From Falsiroseomonas oleicola (GTDB lineage: Bacteria; Pseudomonadota; Alphaproteobacteria; Acetobacterales; Acetobacteraceae): DNA of 64,000 nucleotides. Where the stretch lies: positions 310,001 through 374,000 of the forward strand of contig NZ_JAERQM010000001.1 in the NCBI RefSeq assembly GCF_019029495.1, written 5' to 3'. The translations under genes were made by a program, and so were the position numbers. The notes below the pieces were generated by a model, which worked only from the letters and a program-made list of their open reading frames with translations, searched no databases and was not told where the DNA came from. Shown one piece after another: positions 1-8,867 of the stretch. Positions within the stretch are counted from its first letter, which is position 1. Each line of letters begins with the position of its first letter.

Positions 1-921
1 TCCGAGGTACGGCTGATGCCGGTGACCGCCGCCGGGCCGCGCCTGGCCGGGCTGCTGGCCGGTGACCATGATGTGGTCGAGGCACCCGCCACCGGCGACA
101 TCCCACGCCTCCGCGCCAACGCCGCCATGCGGCTCGCCATCGCGCCGACCACGCGCTTGATCTTCCTGCAGCTCGACCAGCGCCAGCCCGCGCCCTTCGT
201 GGCTGGCGGCACGGGGGAAAACCCGCTGCGGGATGCGCGGGTGCGCCAGGCGCTGTCGCTCGCCATCGACCGCAACGCCATCGCCAGCCGGGTGATGGAT
301 GGGCTCGCCTTGCCCGCCACGCAATTCCTGCCGGAGGGCATGTTCGGCACCCTCCCCGGCCTGCCCGTGCTGCCCTATGACCCGGCCCGCGCCCGCGCAT
401 TGCTGGCGGAGGCCGGCTACGCGAACGGCTTCGCGCTGACGCTGCACGCCACCAACAACCGCTACGTCAACGACTCCCGGGTCATCCAGGCGATCGGCCA
501 GTACCTCAACCGCATCGGGGTTCGGGCGGAGGTGGATGCCATGCCGTCGAACGTCTTCTTCGGCCGCCGCGCGCGGCGCGAATTCTCGGTGCCGATGGGC
601 GGCTGGGCGGCGAGCGCGGAGGAGACGCTGCTGTTCTTCCGCACCTGGATGACCACCACGAACCGGGAGCGCGGCCTCGGCGGCAGCAACTACGGCAACT
701 GGTCGAACGCGGCCTTCGACGCCGCCGCCGTCACCGCCGTCACCACCATGGACGATGCGGAGCGCGGCCGTCTGCTGCGGGAGGCGTCCCGCATCGCACT
801 CGAGGAAATGCCGATCCTGCCGATCCACTTCGAAAGCGCCGTCTGGGCCTTTCGCCGCGGCCTGACCTATGCCGGGCGCATGGACCAGCAGACCCTGGCG
901 CAGGAGGTCCACCCCGAATGA
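1..921 (+). CDS. ABC transporter substrate-binding protein, family 5 (5' truncated)
   Basis: The C-terminal ~306 residues of a peptide/nickel/opine-type periplasmic binding protein (SBP_bac_5 family). The frame is open from base 1, so the start and signal peptide lie outside the window. Seen: VRQALSLAIDRNAIA followed by the ARALLAEAGY segment, the order typical of domain III of family 5 binding proteins. The C-terminus EMPILPIHFESAVWAFR is also family-like. The stop overlaps the start of the next gene (ATGA at 918-921), so the two are probably co-transcribed with transporter genes upstream of the window. The ligand cannot be told from sequence. Confidence 0.85.
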   Translation, partial: SEVRLMPVTAAGPRLAGLLAGDHDVVEAPATGDIPRLRANAAMRLAIAPTTRLIFLQLDQRQPAPFVAGGTGENPLRDARVRQALSLAIDRNAIASRVMDGLALPATQFLPEGMFGTLPGLPVLPYDPARARALLAEAGYANGFALTLHATNNRYVNDSRVIQAIGQYLNRIGVRAEVDAMPSNVFFGRRARREFSVPMGGWAASAEETLLFFRTWMTTTNRERGLGGSNYGNWSNAAFDAAAVTAVTTMDDAERGRLLREASRIALEEMPILPIHFESAVWAFRRGLTYAGRMDQQTLAQEVHPE

Positions 922-1802
922 CTCTTCTTCCTCTCGCCCAGGCTTTTTCCACCACGGGCCGCAGCGCGATTCCCTGGGCGGACGCCGATTGCGACCTGGC
1001 GCGGCCGCTGACGCTGCACGGCTATCGCCCGGCCAATCACCGCCCGGAGAACCCGGTGGTGATCGTGCAGCACGGCATGCTGCGCAACGGCGACGACTAT
1101 CGCGACTTCTGGATCCCGGCGGCCGACAAGCACGGCCTGCTGATCGTCGCCCCCACCTATGGCAAGAAGGCCTGGCCGGAAGCCGAGCATTACAACAACG
1201 GCCTGGTGCTGGACGATCGCGGCCAGCCGCGGCCGCGCGAGTCCTGGGGCTACGCCATTCCCGGCCGCGTCTTTGCGGCACTGCGCGAGGCCGGCGTCAC
1301 CACCCGGACCCGCGCCCATCTGTTCGGCCATTCCGCCGGCGGCCAGTTCGGCCATCGGCTGATGTCCACCCAACCGCATGACTGGCTGGAGGCCGCGACC
1401 ATCGGCAATCCCGGCTGGTACACCCTGCCGACGCTGGAAAAACCCTTTCCGGAGGGCATGGGCGGCATCGGGCTCGGCGCGGCGGAGGTCGAGGCATTGC
1501 TCGCCTTCCCCATGACGATCCTGGCCGGCGACCAGGATATCGAGACTGACGGCCCCTCCCTGCCCTCGCAGCCCGCGGCGCTGGCCCAGGGGCCGCATCG
1601 CTTCGCCCGCGCCCATAACTACCTGGCCGCCGGCCAGGCGGAAGCCGCGCGGCGCGGTGTGGCCTGCAACTGGAAGCTGGTGCCGGTGGCTGGCGTCGGC
1701 CATGACGGGCGCGCCATGTCGGCCATCTGCGCGGCGCTGTGGTTCGAAGGCCGCCTGATTTCGGCGGCGGAGGCGGGGGTTTCGGCCGAGAAGGTGGCGT
1801 GA
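918..1802 (+). CDS. alpha/beta hydrolase (PHB-depolymerase/esterase-like)
   Basis: 294 residues with an alpha/beta-hydrolase fold. The nucleophile elbow is GHSAGG (HLFGHSAGGQFGHRL, about residue 136), the oxyanion strand is VVIVQHGMLRNGDDY, and a late Asp (AGDQD) and His (VGHDGRAM) can complete the triad. No signal peptide is evident, so a cytoplasmic enzyme is likely. The start ATG overlaps the stop of the preceding binding protein by the ATGA arrangement, which supports coupled translation with that transporter. A role in cleaving an imported ester or amide is possible but is inference. The substrate is unknown. Confidence 0.75.
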   Translation: MTLLPLAQAFSTTGRSAIPWADADCDLARPLTLHGYRPANHRPENPVVIVQHGMLRNGDDYRDFWIPAADKHGLLIVAPTYGKKAWPEAEHYNNGLVLDDRGQPRPRESWGYAIPGRVFAALREAGVTTRTRAHLFGHSAGGQFGHRLMSTQPHDWLEAATIGNPGWYTLPTLEKPFPEGMGGIGLGAAEVEALLAFPMTILAGDQDIETDGPSLPSQPAALAQGPHRFARAHNYLAAGQAEAARRGVACNWKLVPVAGVGHDGRAMSAICAALWFEGRLISAAEAGVSAEKVA

Positions 1803-1809
1803 CCCCGCG

Positions 1810-1849
1810 TTGACGCCGGGCGGCGCAGCTTGTCATATCATATGATGAC
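1810..1849 (+). promoter_or_regulatory. candidate promoter with overlapping palindromic operator of the GntR gene
   Basis: TTGACG at 1810-1815 is a good -35 hexamer. After 17 bases comes TCATAT (1833-1838), a weak -10 match. A perfect 10-bp palindrome, ATCATATGAT, occupies 1837-1846 and is flanked by GTCAT/ATGAC arms (1832-1836, 1845-1849). Short AT-rich palindromes of this kind are typical GntR/FCD operators. Its position over the -10 and probable start of transcription suggests autorepression. This is inference from position. Confidence 0.4.
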
Positions 1850-1882
1850 CTGCGCCGCACTGACGACCCGGAAGCCCAGCCC

Positions 1883-2623
1883 ATGATGCGCCGCGACATC
1901 GGCATGCCGCCGCTGCGCCCCGCCGCCAATCTGACCGGCGCGCTGGTGCACCGCCTGGCCGAGGAAATCCGCTCCGGCCGCCTGTCCCCCGGCGCCCGGC
2001 TGCCCACCGAACAGGACCTGATGCGCGAAGCCGGCGTCAGCCGCACCGTGGTGCGGGAGGCTGTGGCGGCGCTTCGGGCCGAGGGGCTGGTCTTCACCCG
2101 CCAGGGCGTCGGCGCCTTCGTCACCGAACGCCCCGGCGAGGGCATCTTCCGCCTCACCCCCAGCGAGGCCGAGGGGCTGCAACAGGTCATCCAGGTGCTG
2201 GAGCTGCGCCTGGCGCTGGAGGTGGAGGCCGCGGGCCTCGCCGCCGAGCGCCGCAGCCCCGCCGCCTTGGCCCTGATTGGCGAGGCGGAGGCCGTGTTCG
2301 ATGCCGCCGTGGCCGCCGGCGGCGATGCGGCGGAGGCGGATTTCGCCCTGCATCGCGCCATCTTCATGGCCACCGGCAACCCGCATTTCCTGCGCTTCCT
2401 GGAAGTGCTCGGCCGGCACGCGATTCCGCGCCGGGCGCTCGGCCTTGTGGAGCGCAGCGAGGCGGAGCGGAAGCAGTACCTGGCCCAGGTGCGCGGCGAG
2501 CACCGGCTGGTCGCGCAGGCCATCGAGGCCAGCGACCCCGAGGCCGCCCGCGCCGCCATGCGGCAGCATCTGGAAGCGGCACGCGAACGCTACCGCAGGC
2601 TGGCGGCGCAGGCCGCCGCCTGA
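1883..2623 (+). CDS. FadR/GntR-family transcriptional regulator (FCD domain)
   Basis: 246 residues. An N-terminal winged helix of GntR type (about residues 10-75) includes the LPTEQDLMREAGVSRTVVRE recognition region and a wing FTRQGVGAFV. A helical FCD effector domain follows, with ADFALHRAIFMATGNPHF and the late EHRLVAQAIEASDPEAARAA helix; the Asp and His residues there usually bind a metal and a carboxylate effector. It lies after the transporter/hydrolase pair and converges on gatB with a 9-base gap. A palindrome upstream suggests autoregulation. FCD regulators usually sense organic acids, but the effector here is unknown. Confidence 0.9.
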   Translation: MMRRDIGMPPLRPAANLTGALVHRLAEEIRSGRLSPGARLPTEQDLMREAGVSRTVVREAVAALRAEGLVFTRQGVGAFVTERPGEGIFRLTPSEAEGLQQVIQVLELRLALEVEAAGLAAERRSPAALALIGEAEAVFDAAVAAGGDAAEADFALHRAIFMATGNPHFLRFLEVLGRHAIPRRALGLVERSEAERKQYLAQVRGEHRLVAQAIEASDPEAARAAMRQHLEAARERYRRLAAQAAA

Positions 2624-2632
2624 GGCTGCGGG

Positions 2633-4084
2633 TCAGCCGGCCAGCTTCGCCTTCACCACCTCATTCACCAGGGCCGGATTCCCCTTGCCCTGCATCGCCT
2701 TCATGGTCTGGCCGACGAAGAAGCCGAACAGCTTGTCCTTGCCGCTGCGATACTCCGCGACCTTGTCGGCATTGGCCGCCATCACCTGCGCCACAACCGC
2801 CTCGATCGCGCCGGTATCGGTCACCTGCTTCAACCCGCGCTCCTCGACGATCTCGCCAGGGGCCTTGCCGGTCTCCAGCATCGCCTCGAAGACCTGCTTG
2901 GCGAGGCTGCCGGAGAGGGTCTTGTCGGCGATCAGGTCCAGCAGGCCGCCGAGGTTCTCGGCAGTGACCGGCGGGTCCGCCACGTCGCGCTTCAGGCGGT
3001 TCAAGGCCGCGAAGAAATCGCCCGTCACCCAATTCGCGGCGAGCTTGGGGTCGCGGCCCTTGGCCACCGTCTCGAAGAAGACGGCCGTCTCCTTCTCCAG
3101 TGTCAGCACATGGGCATCATAGGCCGTCAGGCCCATGGCGGTGTAGCGCGCGCGCCTTGCATCCGGCAGTTCCGGCAGGGCGGCCTTCAGCGCCGCCACC
3201 CAATCCGATTCCAGCACCAGCGGAGGCAGGTCGGGCTCGGGGAAGTAGCGGTAGTCATGCGCATCCTCCTTGGAGCGCATGGACCGCGTGATGCCGCGGG
3301 CGGTGTCGAACAGGCGGGTTTCCTGGAACACCTCCTCGCCCGCCTCCCAGACCTCGATCTGCCGCCGCGCCTCGGCCTCCACCGCCTGCATGACGAAGCG
3401 GATGGAATTGACGTTCTTCACCTCGCAGCGCGTGCGGAAGCCCTCGCCGGCCTTGCGGACGGAGACATTGACGTCGGCCCGCATCGAGCCCTCGTCCATA
3501 TTGCCGTCGCAGGTGCCGAGGTAGCGCAGGATCTGCCGGATTTTTGTGAGGTACGCGCCGGCTTCCTCGGGGGACCGCATGTCGGGCTCGGAGACGATCT
3601 CCATCAGCGCGACGCCCGAGCGGTTCAGGTCGATGAAGGATTTGGTCGCATGCTGGTCATGCAGCGACTTGCCCGCATCCTGCTCCAGATGCAGCCGCGT
3701 GATGCCGATGGTCTTCGTCGCGCCATCCGCCAGCGTGATCTCCACCGCGCCCTCCCCGATGATGGGGTGGGCGAACTGGCTGATCTGATAGCCCTGCGGC
3801 AGGTCGGCGTAGAAGTAGTTCTTGCGGTCGAACCGCGACCAGAGGTTCACCTGCGCATTCAGCCCAAGGCCCGTGCGCACCGCCTGCGCCACGCATTCCG
3901 CGTTGATGACGGGCAGCATGCCGGGGAAGCCGGCATCGATGAAGGACACCTGGCTGTTCGGCTCCGCGCCGAAGGCCGTGGCGGCGCCGGAGAACAGCTT
4001 TGCCTCACTGATGACCTGGGCATGGATTTCCAGGCCGATCACCAGTTCCCAGGGGCCGGTGCGGCCTTCGATCGTGTAGGTCAC
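2633..4084 (-). CDS. gatB: Asp-tRNA(Asn)/Glu-tRNA(Gln) amidotransferase subunit B
   Basis: 483 residues. GatB carries the kinase/tRNA-binding cradle of GatCAB, which converts misacylated Glu-tRNA(Gln) or Asp-tRNA(Asn) to the amide. Seen: the opening [13 protein letters not shown], the [15 protein letters not shown] segment, the [12 protein letters not shown] signature, [17 protein letters not shown], and the C-terminal YqeY-like helical domain ending [14 protein letters not shown]. The start is GTG at 4084 with a GGAGAG ribosome site 8 bases upstream. Its normal partner gatA is not adjacent: a low-GC gene (4111-5025) lies between them in the same direction. Confidence 0.97.
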   Translation of the reverse strand: MTYTIEGRTGPWELVIGLEIHAQVISEAKLFSGAATAFGAEPNSQVSFIDAGFPGMLPVINAECVAQAVRTGLGLNAQVNLWSRFDRKNYFYADLPQGYQISQFAHPIIGEGAVEITLADGATKTIGITRLHLEQDAGKSLHDQHATKSFIDLNRSGVALMEIVSEPDMRSPEEAGAYLTKIRQILRYLGTCDGNMDEGSMRADVNVSVRKAGEGFRTRCEVKNVNSIRFVMQAVEAEARRQIEVWEAGEEVFQETRLFDTARGITRSMRSKEDAHDYRYFPEPDLPPLVLESDWVAALKAALPELPDARRARYTAMGLTAYDAHVLTLEKETAVFFETVAKGRDPKLAANWVTGDFFAALNRLKRDVADPPVTAENLGGLLDLIADKTLSGSLAKQVFEAMLETGKAPGEIVEERGLKQVTDTGAIEAVVAQVMAANADKVAEYRSGKDKLFGFFVGQTMKAMQGKGNPALVNEVVKAKLAG

Positions 4085-4110
4085 GTCACATACTCTCCAA
4101 TTTGGAAAAA

Positions 4111-5025
4111 TTATGTTCGATCTAAAGGTTGGTTTGGCGGGCGTCGAATTCGAGGAAGTGTTGATGACTTTATCTGACGCTTTGCGAGAGCCTTCAAAAG
4201 TAGCCGAGACTCTCGCTCGATAGTCGCCAAAAGTTTGGGAAAATGCTTAAGCGTGCACACGATTACCGGCTGATGAGCAAATTTATATGCCGGCGATGAA
4301 TATCGAACAGGCAAAACAGCGCATTCAGTTTCGATGAAGTCAAAGTCAAAGTCAAACGTTTCCCAGGAAAATTCCTGCTGCACCAAAAGGATCGGACCAT
4401 CACATACCAGAAAAGCCATCGAAAAATTTTCGAAAAGATACCTCTTATTTCTGGCTGCCAATCTACGCAGATGCTCTTTCGACCATTTTTGCCAGCCATC
4501 ATTCGCTGGCTCTCGTTCTTCCTGTAGATGATATGAAGCCTTAATTACTTGAAGAAGCCCCCCGAATGTCTTTAGCGCCCTGTCGGTTCCAGAAGCTGAT
4601 TTCGGTTTATGTACAAGAAAATCGCCTGGAGGCAGCTTGATTCGCCGGAGCAAGTCGCGCTTGGTGCCGCTTACCGCTTCATGGTCCGTTTTGAGAGTGG
4701 AATACCTCCACGAATAAGGAACTAGATCGTAATATTGATCACTATGCCTCCCCCGAAAAACAAAAAATGGCTCTTTCGATGCTTTAATCTCGATGGCGAT
4801 TTCAACGTCGATCGCAACGTACGATTTTTGATCGGCGGCAAACCGTTTGTTAGCGACAATATCGATCTCGCGTGCCTTATTTTCATCTAGGTCGTGAAAG
4901 AAGGCATGTAGATTAACTCGCCATCCAGCGCGATGCAGGTCACCGGCGGCAACGATTTCCTGACCAAACCCGGAAGATGCCAGAAGTTTCTTCAGAGAAG
5001 CCTTCGCCTCACTATCAAGATCCAT
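4111..5025 (-). CDS. low-GC islet gene: PD-(D/E)XK-nuclease-like protein of unknown role
   Basis: 304 residues, rich in Lys, Ile and Phe, and clearly lower in GC than its neighbours (26 of 60 G/C at 4741-4800 versus 40 of 60 at 5701-5760). Residues 20-85 read like the core of a restriction-endonuclease fold: a helix with E23, then REIDIVA with D55, then AIEIKAS with E79-x-K81. That order (E, D, ExK) is the PD-(D/E)XK pattern. Downstream is an unrecognised domain with [13 protein letters not shown] and an aromatic/acidic [12 protein letters not shown] stretch. The start ATG at 5025 has an AAAGGCGG ribosome site. It sits between gatA and gatB, co-directional, with no methylase or transposase nearby. 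The nuclease assignment is from motif order only; a defence or repair role is a guess. Confidence 0.7.
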   Translation of the reverse strand: MDLDSEAKASLKKLLASSGFGQEIVAAGDLHRAGWRVNLHAFFHDLDENKAREIDIVANKRFAADQKSYVAIDVEIAIEIKASKEPFFVFRGRHSDQYYDLVPYSWRYSTLKTDHEAVSGTKRDLLRRIKLPPGDFLVHKPKSASGTDRALKTFGGLLQVIKASYHLQEEREPANDGWQKWSKEHLRRLAARNKRYLFENFSMAFLVCDGPILLVQQEFSWETFDFDFDFIETECAVLPVRYSSPAYKFAHQPVIVCTLKHFPKLLATIERESRLLLKALAKRQIKSSTLPRIRRPPNQPLDRT

Positions 5026-5069
5026 GGCAATGCCGCCTTTCTGCCGTCGGATCAGATATCAGTCTCTAG

Positions 5070-6557
5070 TCAGGCTCCCGCGCGCAGCCGCGGCAGCGCC
5101 GAAAAACCGGCCGCCCGTTCCAGCGCTCGCCCCACAGCGAACACCGTCTCCTCGTCAAACGCCCGCCCGATCACCTGCAACCCGAGCGGCAGCCCCTGCG
5201 CGTCCAGCCCGGCCGGCACCGCCAGCCCCGGCAACCCGGCCAGGTTCGCGGTCACCGTGAAGATGTCGTTCAGATACATCGCCACCGGGTCGTCCTGCTT
5301 CTCATCCATCCCGAAGGCGGCGGAGGGTGTGGCCGGCGTCACGATGGCGTCCACATCGGCATAGGCGTTCTCAAAATCGCGGCGAATCAGCGCGCGGACC
5401 TTCTGGGCCTTCAGGTAATAGGCGTCGTAATAGCCGGCGCTCAGCACATAGGTGCCGATCATGATGCGCCGGCGCACCTCCGCGCCGAAGCCGGCGGCAC
5501 GGGTGCGCTCATACAGGTCGCGCAGGTCGGAACCTGGCTCCGTCACCCGCATGCCGAAGCGCACGCCGTCATAGCGGGCGAGGTTGGACGAAGCCTCGGC
5601 CGGCGCCACGATGTAGTAGGTGGGCAGCGCGTATTTGGCGTGCGGCAGGCTGATCTCGACGGTCTCGGCACCGGCATCGCGGAGCCATTGCAGGCCCTGT
5701 TCCCACAGCGCCACGATCTCGGGCGCCATGCCATCCAGCCGGTATTCCTTCGGCACGCCGATCCGCAGGCCCTTCACGCCACGCTCGCAGGCGCGGGCGA
5801 AGTCGGGCACCGGCAGGTCGGCGCTGGTCGAATCCTTCGGGTCGAAGCCGGCCATCGACTTCAGCAGGATGGCGCAATCCTCCACCGTGCGTGCCACCGG
5901 CCCGGCCTGGTCGAGGCTGGAGGCGAAGGCCACGATCCCGAAGCGGGAGCACCGCCCATAGGTCGGCTTGATCCCGGCGATGCCGCAGAAGGCCGCCGGC
6001 TGGCGGATGGAGCCGCCCGTATCGGTGGCCGTCGCGCCCAGCGCCAGCCGCGCCGCGACCGCGGCCGCGGACCCGCCGGAGGACCCGCCAGGGACCAGCC
6101 GCGTATCCGGGTCATTCGCCCGCGACCAGGGATTCTCGACAGGCCCGGATGCGCTGGTCGTGTTGGAGGACCCCATGGCGAATTCGTCGAGATTCGCCTT
6201 CCCCAAAAACACCGCGCCGTCATCCAGCAGCTTCTGCGACACCGTGCTCTCATAGGGCGGCACGAAGCTGTCGAGGATGCGGCTGCCGGCCGTGGTGCGG
6301 GTGCCCGCCGTGCAGAACAGGTCCTTGATGGCGAGGGGAATGCCCTCCAGCGCCCCCACCTGCCCCGCCGCGCGGCGCTCGTCGCTGGCCTTGGCCGCCG
6401 CCAGCGCCTTCTCCGCCGTCACGGTGACATAGGCGTTCAGGCGCGGGTTGAGCTTGGCGATGCCGTCCAGATGCGCCTGGGTCAGTTCGACGCTGCTGAT
6501 GGTGCCCTCGGTCAGCGCATCGAGCGCGCCGCGCAGGGTGAAATCGGTCGGATGCAT
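5070..6557 (-). CDS. gatA: Asp-tRNA(Asn)/Glu-tRNA(Gln) amidotransferase subunit A
   Basis: About 495 residues. This is the amidase subunit of GatCAB and releases ammonia from glutamine. The amidase-signature triad is visible: Lys in [17 protein letters not shown], the cis-Ser in [15 protein letters not shown], and the nucleophile Ser in [15 protein letters not shown] chose ATG at 6557 because it overlaps the gatC stop (TGATG); an in-frame GTG one codon upstream (6560) is possible. The gatC-gatA coupling is intact, while gatB is displaced by the islet gene downstream. Confidence 0.97.
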   Translation of the reverse strand: MHPTDFTLRGALDALTEGTISSVELTQAHLDGIAKLNPRLNAYVTVTAEKALAAAKASDERRAAGQVGALEGIPLAIKDLFCTAGTRTTAGSRILDSFVPPYESTVSQKLLDDGAVFLGKANLDEFAMGSSNTTSASGPVENPWSRANDPDTRLVPGGSSGGSAAAVAARLALGATATDTGGSIRQPAAFCGIAGIKPTYGRCSRFGIVAFASSLDQAGPVARTVEDCAILLKSMAGFDPKDSTSADLPVPDFARACERGVKGLRIGVPKEYRLDGMAPEIVALWEQGLQWLRDAGAETVEISLPHAKYALPTYYIVAPAEASSNLARYDGVRFGMRVTEPGSDLRDLYERTRAAGFGAEVRRRIMIGTYVLSAGYYDAYYLKAQKVRALIRRDFENAYADVDAIVTPATPSAAFGMDEKQDDPVAMYLNDIFTVTANLAGLPGLAVPAGLDAQGLPLGLQVIGRAFDEETVFAVGRALERAAGFSALPRLRAGA

Positions 6558-6853
6558 CACTCAACCACCTTCGGAACGCCGAAATATTCGCCCTGGCGAT
6601 CCGGGGCATTGGCCAGGATGGCATCAGCCTGGCCGCCATCCGTCACCGCATCCGGCCGCAGCCGGGCCTTCGCCTGGGCCACCGGGCTGCCGCCGGCCAT
6701 CGGCTCCACGCCGTCCGTGTCCACTTCCTGCAATTGCTCGATCCAGCCCAGGATGCCGTTGATCTCGGCCTGCGCCTGTTCCACCTCGCTGTCGTCCAGC
6801 CTGATGCGGGCGAGCGAGGCGATGCGCCGGATGGTGGCGGTATCGAGGGACAT
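6557..6853 (-). CDS. gatC: Asp-tRNA(Asn)/Glu-tRNA(Gln) amidotransferase subunit C
   Basis: 98 residues from ATG 6853 ([17 protein letters not shown]). GatC is the small belt subunit wrapping GatA and GatB. The frame is open 13 codons further to an ATG at 6892, but family members begin at MSLD, and GAAG a few bases before 6853 can serve as ribosome site. Typical features are the N-terminal [17 protein letters not shown] helix and the C-terminal [18 protein letters not shown], which nearly all GatC proteins share. Its stop overlaps the gatA start. It diverges from ruvX across an 81-base gap. Confidence 0.95.
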   Translation of the reverse strand: MSLDTATIRRIASLARIRLDDSEVEQAQAEINGILGWIEQLQEVDTDGVEPMAGGSPVAQAKARLRPDAVTDGGQADAILANAPDRQGEYFGVPKVVE

Positions 6854-6934
6854 TTTCTTCAAGAAATCCTTGATCGGACTGGATTTGCCCAAGGGGGCTT
6901 TGCCAGGGTGGGCCGCGGGAACATAACGGTCGCC

Positions 6935-7402
6935 ATGCCCGCCATCAACATGCGCGACCTACGCGCCGCCCTGCCCCGCCATGCGCGCCTCATCGGGCTG
7001 GACCCGGGGGCGCGGATCATCGGGGTCGCGCTCTCCGATGTCTCGCTGATGCTGGCCTCGCCCTATGGGGCCATCGCGCGGGGCAAGCTGGCGGCGAATG
7101 CGGCGGAGATCGGCGCGATTGCGCGGAAGGAGGGTGCCGGCGGGCTGGTGGCGGGGCTGCCGCTGTCGATGGACGGCAGCTTCGGCCCGGCGGCCCAGGC
7201 GGCGAAGGACTGGGCGTTGGCCGTCTCCCAGGCCACCGGCCTGCCGCTGGCGCTGTGGGATGAGCGGCTGTCCTCGGCGGCAGTCAACCGCATGATGATC
7301 CAGGCCGATCTGACGCGGGCCAAGCGGGCCAAGGCCGTGGATGCGGCGGCGGCGGCCTATATGCTCCAGGCGGCTCTGGATGCCAGCGCGGGCCCGGCGT
7401 AG
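6935..7402 (+). CDS. ruvX: Holliday junction resolvase-like protein (YqgF family)
   Basis: 155 residues from ATG 6935. RuvX/YqgF is an RNase H-fold nuclease implicated in Holliday-junction processing and pre-16S rRNA maturation. The three acidic motifs are present: [16 protein letters not shown], the [13 protein letters not shown] motif, and the final [11 protein letters not shown] with its Asp. The frame is open upstream to 6734, but that part overlaps gatC antisense and lacks family similarity. pyrB follows after 10 bases, so the two are probably co-transcribed. Confidence 0.93.
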   Translation: MPAINMRDLRAALPRHARLIGLDPGARIIGVALSDVSLMLASPYGAIARGKLAANAAEIGAIARKEGAGGLVAGLPLSMDGSFGPAAQAAKDWALAVSQATGLPLALWDERLSSAAVNRMMIQADLTRAKRAKAVDAAAAAYMLQAALDASAGPA

Positions 7403-7412
7403 GTTCCGCTCC

Positions 7413-8351
7413 ATGCTCCCCTATCCGCACCGCCACCTGCTCGCCATCGAGGGCCTAGAGCCCCCCTACATCGCCGATCTTCTGGATCTGGCGGAGAACT
7501 ACGCGCTGCTGAACCGCCAGGGCAAAACCCAGCGGGACCTGCTGAAGGGGCGCACGCTGATAAACCTGTTCTTCGAGGACAGCACCCGCACCCGCACCAG
7601 CTTCGAGCTGGCCGGCAAGCGGTTGGGGGCGGATATCGTCAATATGACGGTGTCCAACAGCTCGGTGAACAAGGGCGAGACGCTGCTGGATACGGCCTCC
7701 ACCCTCAACGCCATGCACACCGACCTGCTTGTGGTGCGCCATGCGCAATCCGGCGCGCCGGCGCTGCTGGCCCAGAAGGTCGATGCGGCGGTGATCAATG
7801 CCGGCGACGGCACGCATGAGCATCCGACCCAGGCGCTGCTGGATGCCCTGACCATCCGCCGCCGCAAGGGCAGCCTGGAGGGGCTGACCGTCGCCATCTG
7901 CGGCGACGTGCTGCATTCCCGCGTCGCGCGGTCCAACATCCATCTGCTGCTGGCGATGAATTCGCGCGTCCGACTCGTCGGCCCGCCGACGCTGATCCCG
8001 TCGGAGGTCGCGCAGCTCGGTGTCGAGGTGCATCACAGCATGAAGACCGGCCTGGCCGATGCCGACGTGGTCATGATGCTGCGCCTGCAGAAGGAGCGCA
8101 TGACCTCCGGCCTCGTCCCCTCCTCCCGCGAATTCTTCCGCTTCTATGGGCTGGATGCGGAGAAGCTGGCCTATGCCAGGCCCGACGCCATCGTCATGCA
8201 TCCCGGCCCGATGAACCGCGGCGTCGAGATCGACAGCGCCATCGCCGATGATCCGCTGCGCAGCGTGATCGGGGAACAGGTGGAGATGGGTGTCGCGGTG
8301 CGCATGGCCGTGCTGGACATCCTGGCCCGCAACCAGCGCCGCAACGCCTGA
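7413..8351 (+). CDS. pyrB: aspartate carbamoyltransferase catalytic subunit
   Basis: 312 residues from ATG 7413. PyrB condenses carbamoyl phosphate and aspartate in de novo pyrimidine synthesis. The carbamoyl-phosphate loop [20 protein letters not shown], the [12 protein letters not shown] motif and the [12 protein letters not shown] motif are intact. In relatives with this ATCase type, the next gene is a non-catalytic dihydroorotase homolog that completes the complex. Here that homolog starts 2.3 kb downstream, after rpmG, tctC and a membrane-protein gene. A multi-hairpin repeat begins 9 bases after the stop. Confidence 0.97.
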   Translation: MLPYPHRHLLAIEGLEPPYIADLLDLAENYALLNRQGKTQRDLLKGRTLINLFFEDSTRTRTSFELAGKRLGADIVNMTVSNSSVNKGETLLDTASTLNAMHTDLLVVRHAQSGAPALLAQKVDAAVINAGDGTHEHPTQALLDALTIRRRKGSLEGLTVAICGDVLHSRVARSNIHLLLAMNSRVRLVGPPTLIPSEVAQLGVEVHHSMKTGLADADVVMMLRLQKERMTSGLVPSSREFFRFYGLDAEKLAYARPDAIVMHPGPMNRGVEIDSAIADDPLRSVIGEQVEMGVAVRMAVLDILARNQRRNA

Positions 8352-8359
8352 TTCTGGGC

Positions 8360-8471
8360 CTCAGGCGCCGGCGCGGCCTCCGGCCACTTGGCTACGCGAC
8401 ACTCGTCCCACTTGGCTACGCGACACTCGTCGCGGCGGCCATTCGGCCGCTCGCCCGCCACTGGCGGGCGC
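8360..8471 (-). repeat. multi-hairpin dispersed repeat, copy A
   Basis: Read on the minus strand, this has the same order of hairpins as 35472-35560. Stem 1 (8453-8469) is 7 bp with a 3-base loop. Stem 2 (8435-8450) is GCGGCC-GAAT-GGCCGC. Stem 3 (8419-8434) is CGCGAC-GAGT-GTCGCG. A conserved AGCCAAG spacer follows, then stem 4 (8373-8387), then an end reading GCCGGCGCCTGAG. Without an internal 24-nt duplication it is 88 nt, against 89 for the other copy. Stems 2, 3 and 4 differ between copies by paired changes that keep base pairing. It lies directly 3' of pyrB. Confidence 0.8.
8384..8431. repeat. perfect 2 x 24-bp tandem duplication inside repeat copy A
   Basis: Two adjacent identical 24-base units (8384-8407 and 8408-8431), each beginning CCACTTGGCTACGCGAC. 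The unit covers the AGCCAAG spacer and part of stem 3 of the hairpin repeat, so this copy carries one complete and one partial stem 3. The other copy in the window has a single unit. Confidence 0.95.
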
Positions 8472-8559
8472 CTGGCGTCTCAACTCATGCGCGGATGAAG
8501 CGCCCATACGAAAGCCGCGCCCGACCCATGGTCAGGCGCGGCCCCTGCGCGCAATCAGC

Positions 8560-8576
8560 GGGGGCGCGAGGCCCCC
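8560..8576 (-). terminator. hairpin downstream of rpmG
   Basis: GGGGGC-GCGAG-GCCCCC, a 6-bp all-GC stem beginning 8 bases past the rpmG stop on the minus strand. There is no clear U-run, so intrinsic termination is uncertain. Confidence 0.4.
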
Positions 8577-8583
8577 GGCCGGA

Positions 8584-8757
8584 TCACTTGATCTTGGACT
8601 CGCGGAACAGCACGTGCTTCCGGGCGACCGGGTCGTACTTCTTCATCTCGAGCTTGCCGGTCGCGTTCCGGGTGTTTTTCTTGGTCACGTAGAAGTAGCC
8701 CGTCGACGGCTCGGCCGTGCTGATGAGCTTAATCAGGATGGTATTGGCCTTGGCCAT
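8584..8757 (-). CDS. rpmG: 50S ribosomal protein L33
   Basis: 57 residues from ATG 8757 ([14 protein letters not shown]...). It contains the family signature [23 protein letters not shown] and the C-terminal [11 protein letters not shown]. The two CxxC zinc motifs found in some L33 proteins are absent, so this is the zinc-independent form. It is a single gene on the minus strand, interposed between pyrB and the pyrC homolog. Confidence 0.97.
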   Translation of the reverse strand: MAKANTILIKLISTAEPSTGYFYVTKKNTRNATGKLEMKKYDPVARKHVLFRESKIK

Positions 8758-8867
8758 CTTACGAATTCCAGCACAGGAAACGGGTTGCGGGCAGACCTCA
8801 CGGTCCACCCGTCACAGGGGGGCGTTCTAGCCCGGTGGGGGCTCAGGTCAAGGGTTGATTGGGTGCA

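Noticed and set aside
4085-5069. Insertion sequence or integron explanation for the low-GC islet
   Set aside because: I saw no transposase, no terminal inverted repeats and no flanking direct repeats at either border.
8384-8431. Two 24-nt repeats as a possible CRISPR remnant
   Set aside because: The units are directly adjacent with no spacer, and no cas genes are present.
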